Shown piece by piece: positions 63,758 to 64,000 of a stretch of 64,000 nt of DNA. Location of the stretch: contig JBKEET010000008.1 of assembly GCA_047777475.1 (NCBI GenBank), positions 17,562 through 81,561 on the forward strand. The letters run 5' to 3'. This DNA is from Sutterella sp047777475 (GTDB lineage: Bacteria; Pseudomonadota; Gammaproteobacteria; Burkholderiales; Burkholderiaceae_F). The notes under the pieces were generated by a model. That model saw nothing but the letters and a program-made list of their open reading frames with translations. It did not search any database and was not told the origin of the DNA. The translations under genes and the position numbers were made by a program. How positions within the stretch are numbered: position 1 is the stretch's first letter; every line of letters starts with the position of its first letter.

Positions 63758-63875
63758 TGCCTGATGACCATAGAGAGACGGTCCCACTCCTTCCCATTCC
63801 GAACAGGACAGTGAAACGTCTTATCGCCGATGATAGTTGGTTGTATTTCCAGTGAAAGTAGGACATCGTCAGGCT
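63758..63875 (+). rRNA. rrf: 5S ribosomal RNA
   Basis: About 118 nt. The terminal stem GCCTGATGACC pairs with GGACATCGTCAGGC (with mismatches), and the conserved CCGAACAG and GCCGATGATAGT cores are present. Confidence 0.95.
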
Positions 63876-63886
63876 CCCCAATGCAG

Positions 63887-63917
63887 AACCCCGGCACCGC
63901 TTGGTGCCGGGGTTTTG
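63887..63917 (+). terminator. rRNA operon terminator
   Basis: Perfect 12-bp stem AACCCCGGCACC/GGTGCCGGGGTT with a GCTT loop (63887-63914), followed by TTTTG. The remaining bases to 64000 show no feature. Confidence 0.92.
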
Positions 63918-64000
63918 TCGTCTCCGGAAACGGAAAGTTTCTTCGTTCTCCCCGCGCAGGGATGCCCCCGCGGGAGCAACTCTGTTAGAGTACGGGCCAT

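Overview
The window looks like chromosomal DNA of a GC-rich betaproteobacterium of the order Burkholderiales, most likely family Sutterellaceae (Sutterella and relatives). The gene orders gmk-rpoZ-spoT, glnA-ntrB-ntrC and aat/bpt-pyrD are typical of Betaproteobacteria. A secreted soluble FAD-dependent reductase beside a LysR gene fits the anaerobic gut lifestyle of Sutterellaceae, and the 16S rRNA gene reads like that group. The assignment rests on gene content and memory of families, not on a search.

Left arm (1 to about 8977): the right part of an integrated mobile island. In order it carries a type I restriction-modification methylase (5' end outside the window) and its specificity subunit, two unrecognised genes, an AT-rich control region with a perfect palindrome, an AlpA-type regulator, a large primase-helicase and an unrecognised satellite-type gene. 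A non-coding tail follows with a repeated G-rich motif and a 23-base copy of a tRNA 3' end, the probable attachment site. No capsid, tail or terminase genes are seen, so the layout resembles a phage satellite carrying a defence cassette. Integrase and hsdR are not in the window.

Core region 1 (9-25.7 kb): an LTA-synthase-like membrane sulfatase, a MATE exporter, a small stress operon (SRPBCC protein, exported DJ-1/PfpI protein, HxlR regulator) with a candidate operator, UDP-glucose dehydrogenase, the secreted flavoprotein with its divergent LysR regulator, and greB. Next comes an unusual cluster of five nearly identical 69-residue molybdopterin-binding (Mop) genes in three transcription units, each with its own promoter and terminator, then spoT, rpoZ and gmk.

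Core region 2 (25.7-44.4 kb): yicC, rph, rdgB and hemW, then the nitrogen-control operon glnA-ntrB-ntrC with a textbook sigma-54 promoter, NtrC sites and an internal terminator, extended by two unrecognised genes. xthA (with a clamp-binding-like tail), an EamA transporter, prlC, folD, a FixL/FixJ-like two-component pair, rpiA and yggX follow.

Core region 3 (44.4-64 kb): hrpA, a PBP7-type peptidase with a basic histone-like linker, an IclR regulator overlapping a frameshifted membrane iron-sulfur oxidoreductase, thpR, pyrD, and a fused aat-bpt gene (two N-degron aminoacyl-transferases in one frame) that also carries a frameshift. Then come initiator tRNA-Met, an AlaX editing protein, a hypothetical membrane protein, and a complete rRNA operon (16S, tRNA-Ala only, 23S, 5S, terminator). 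No CRISPR array or insertion sequence was seen.
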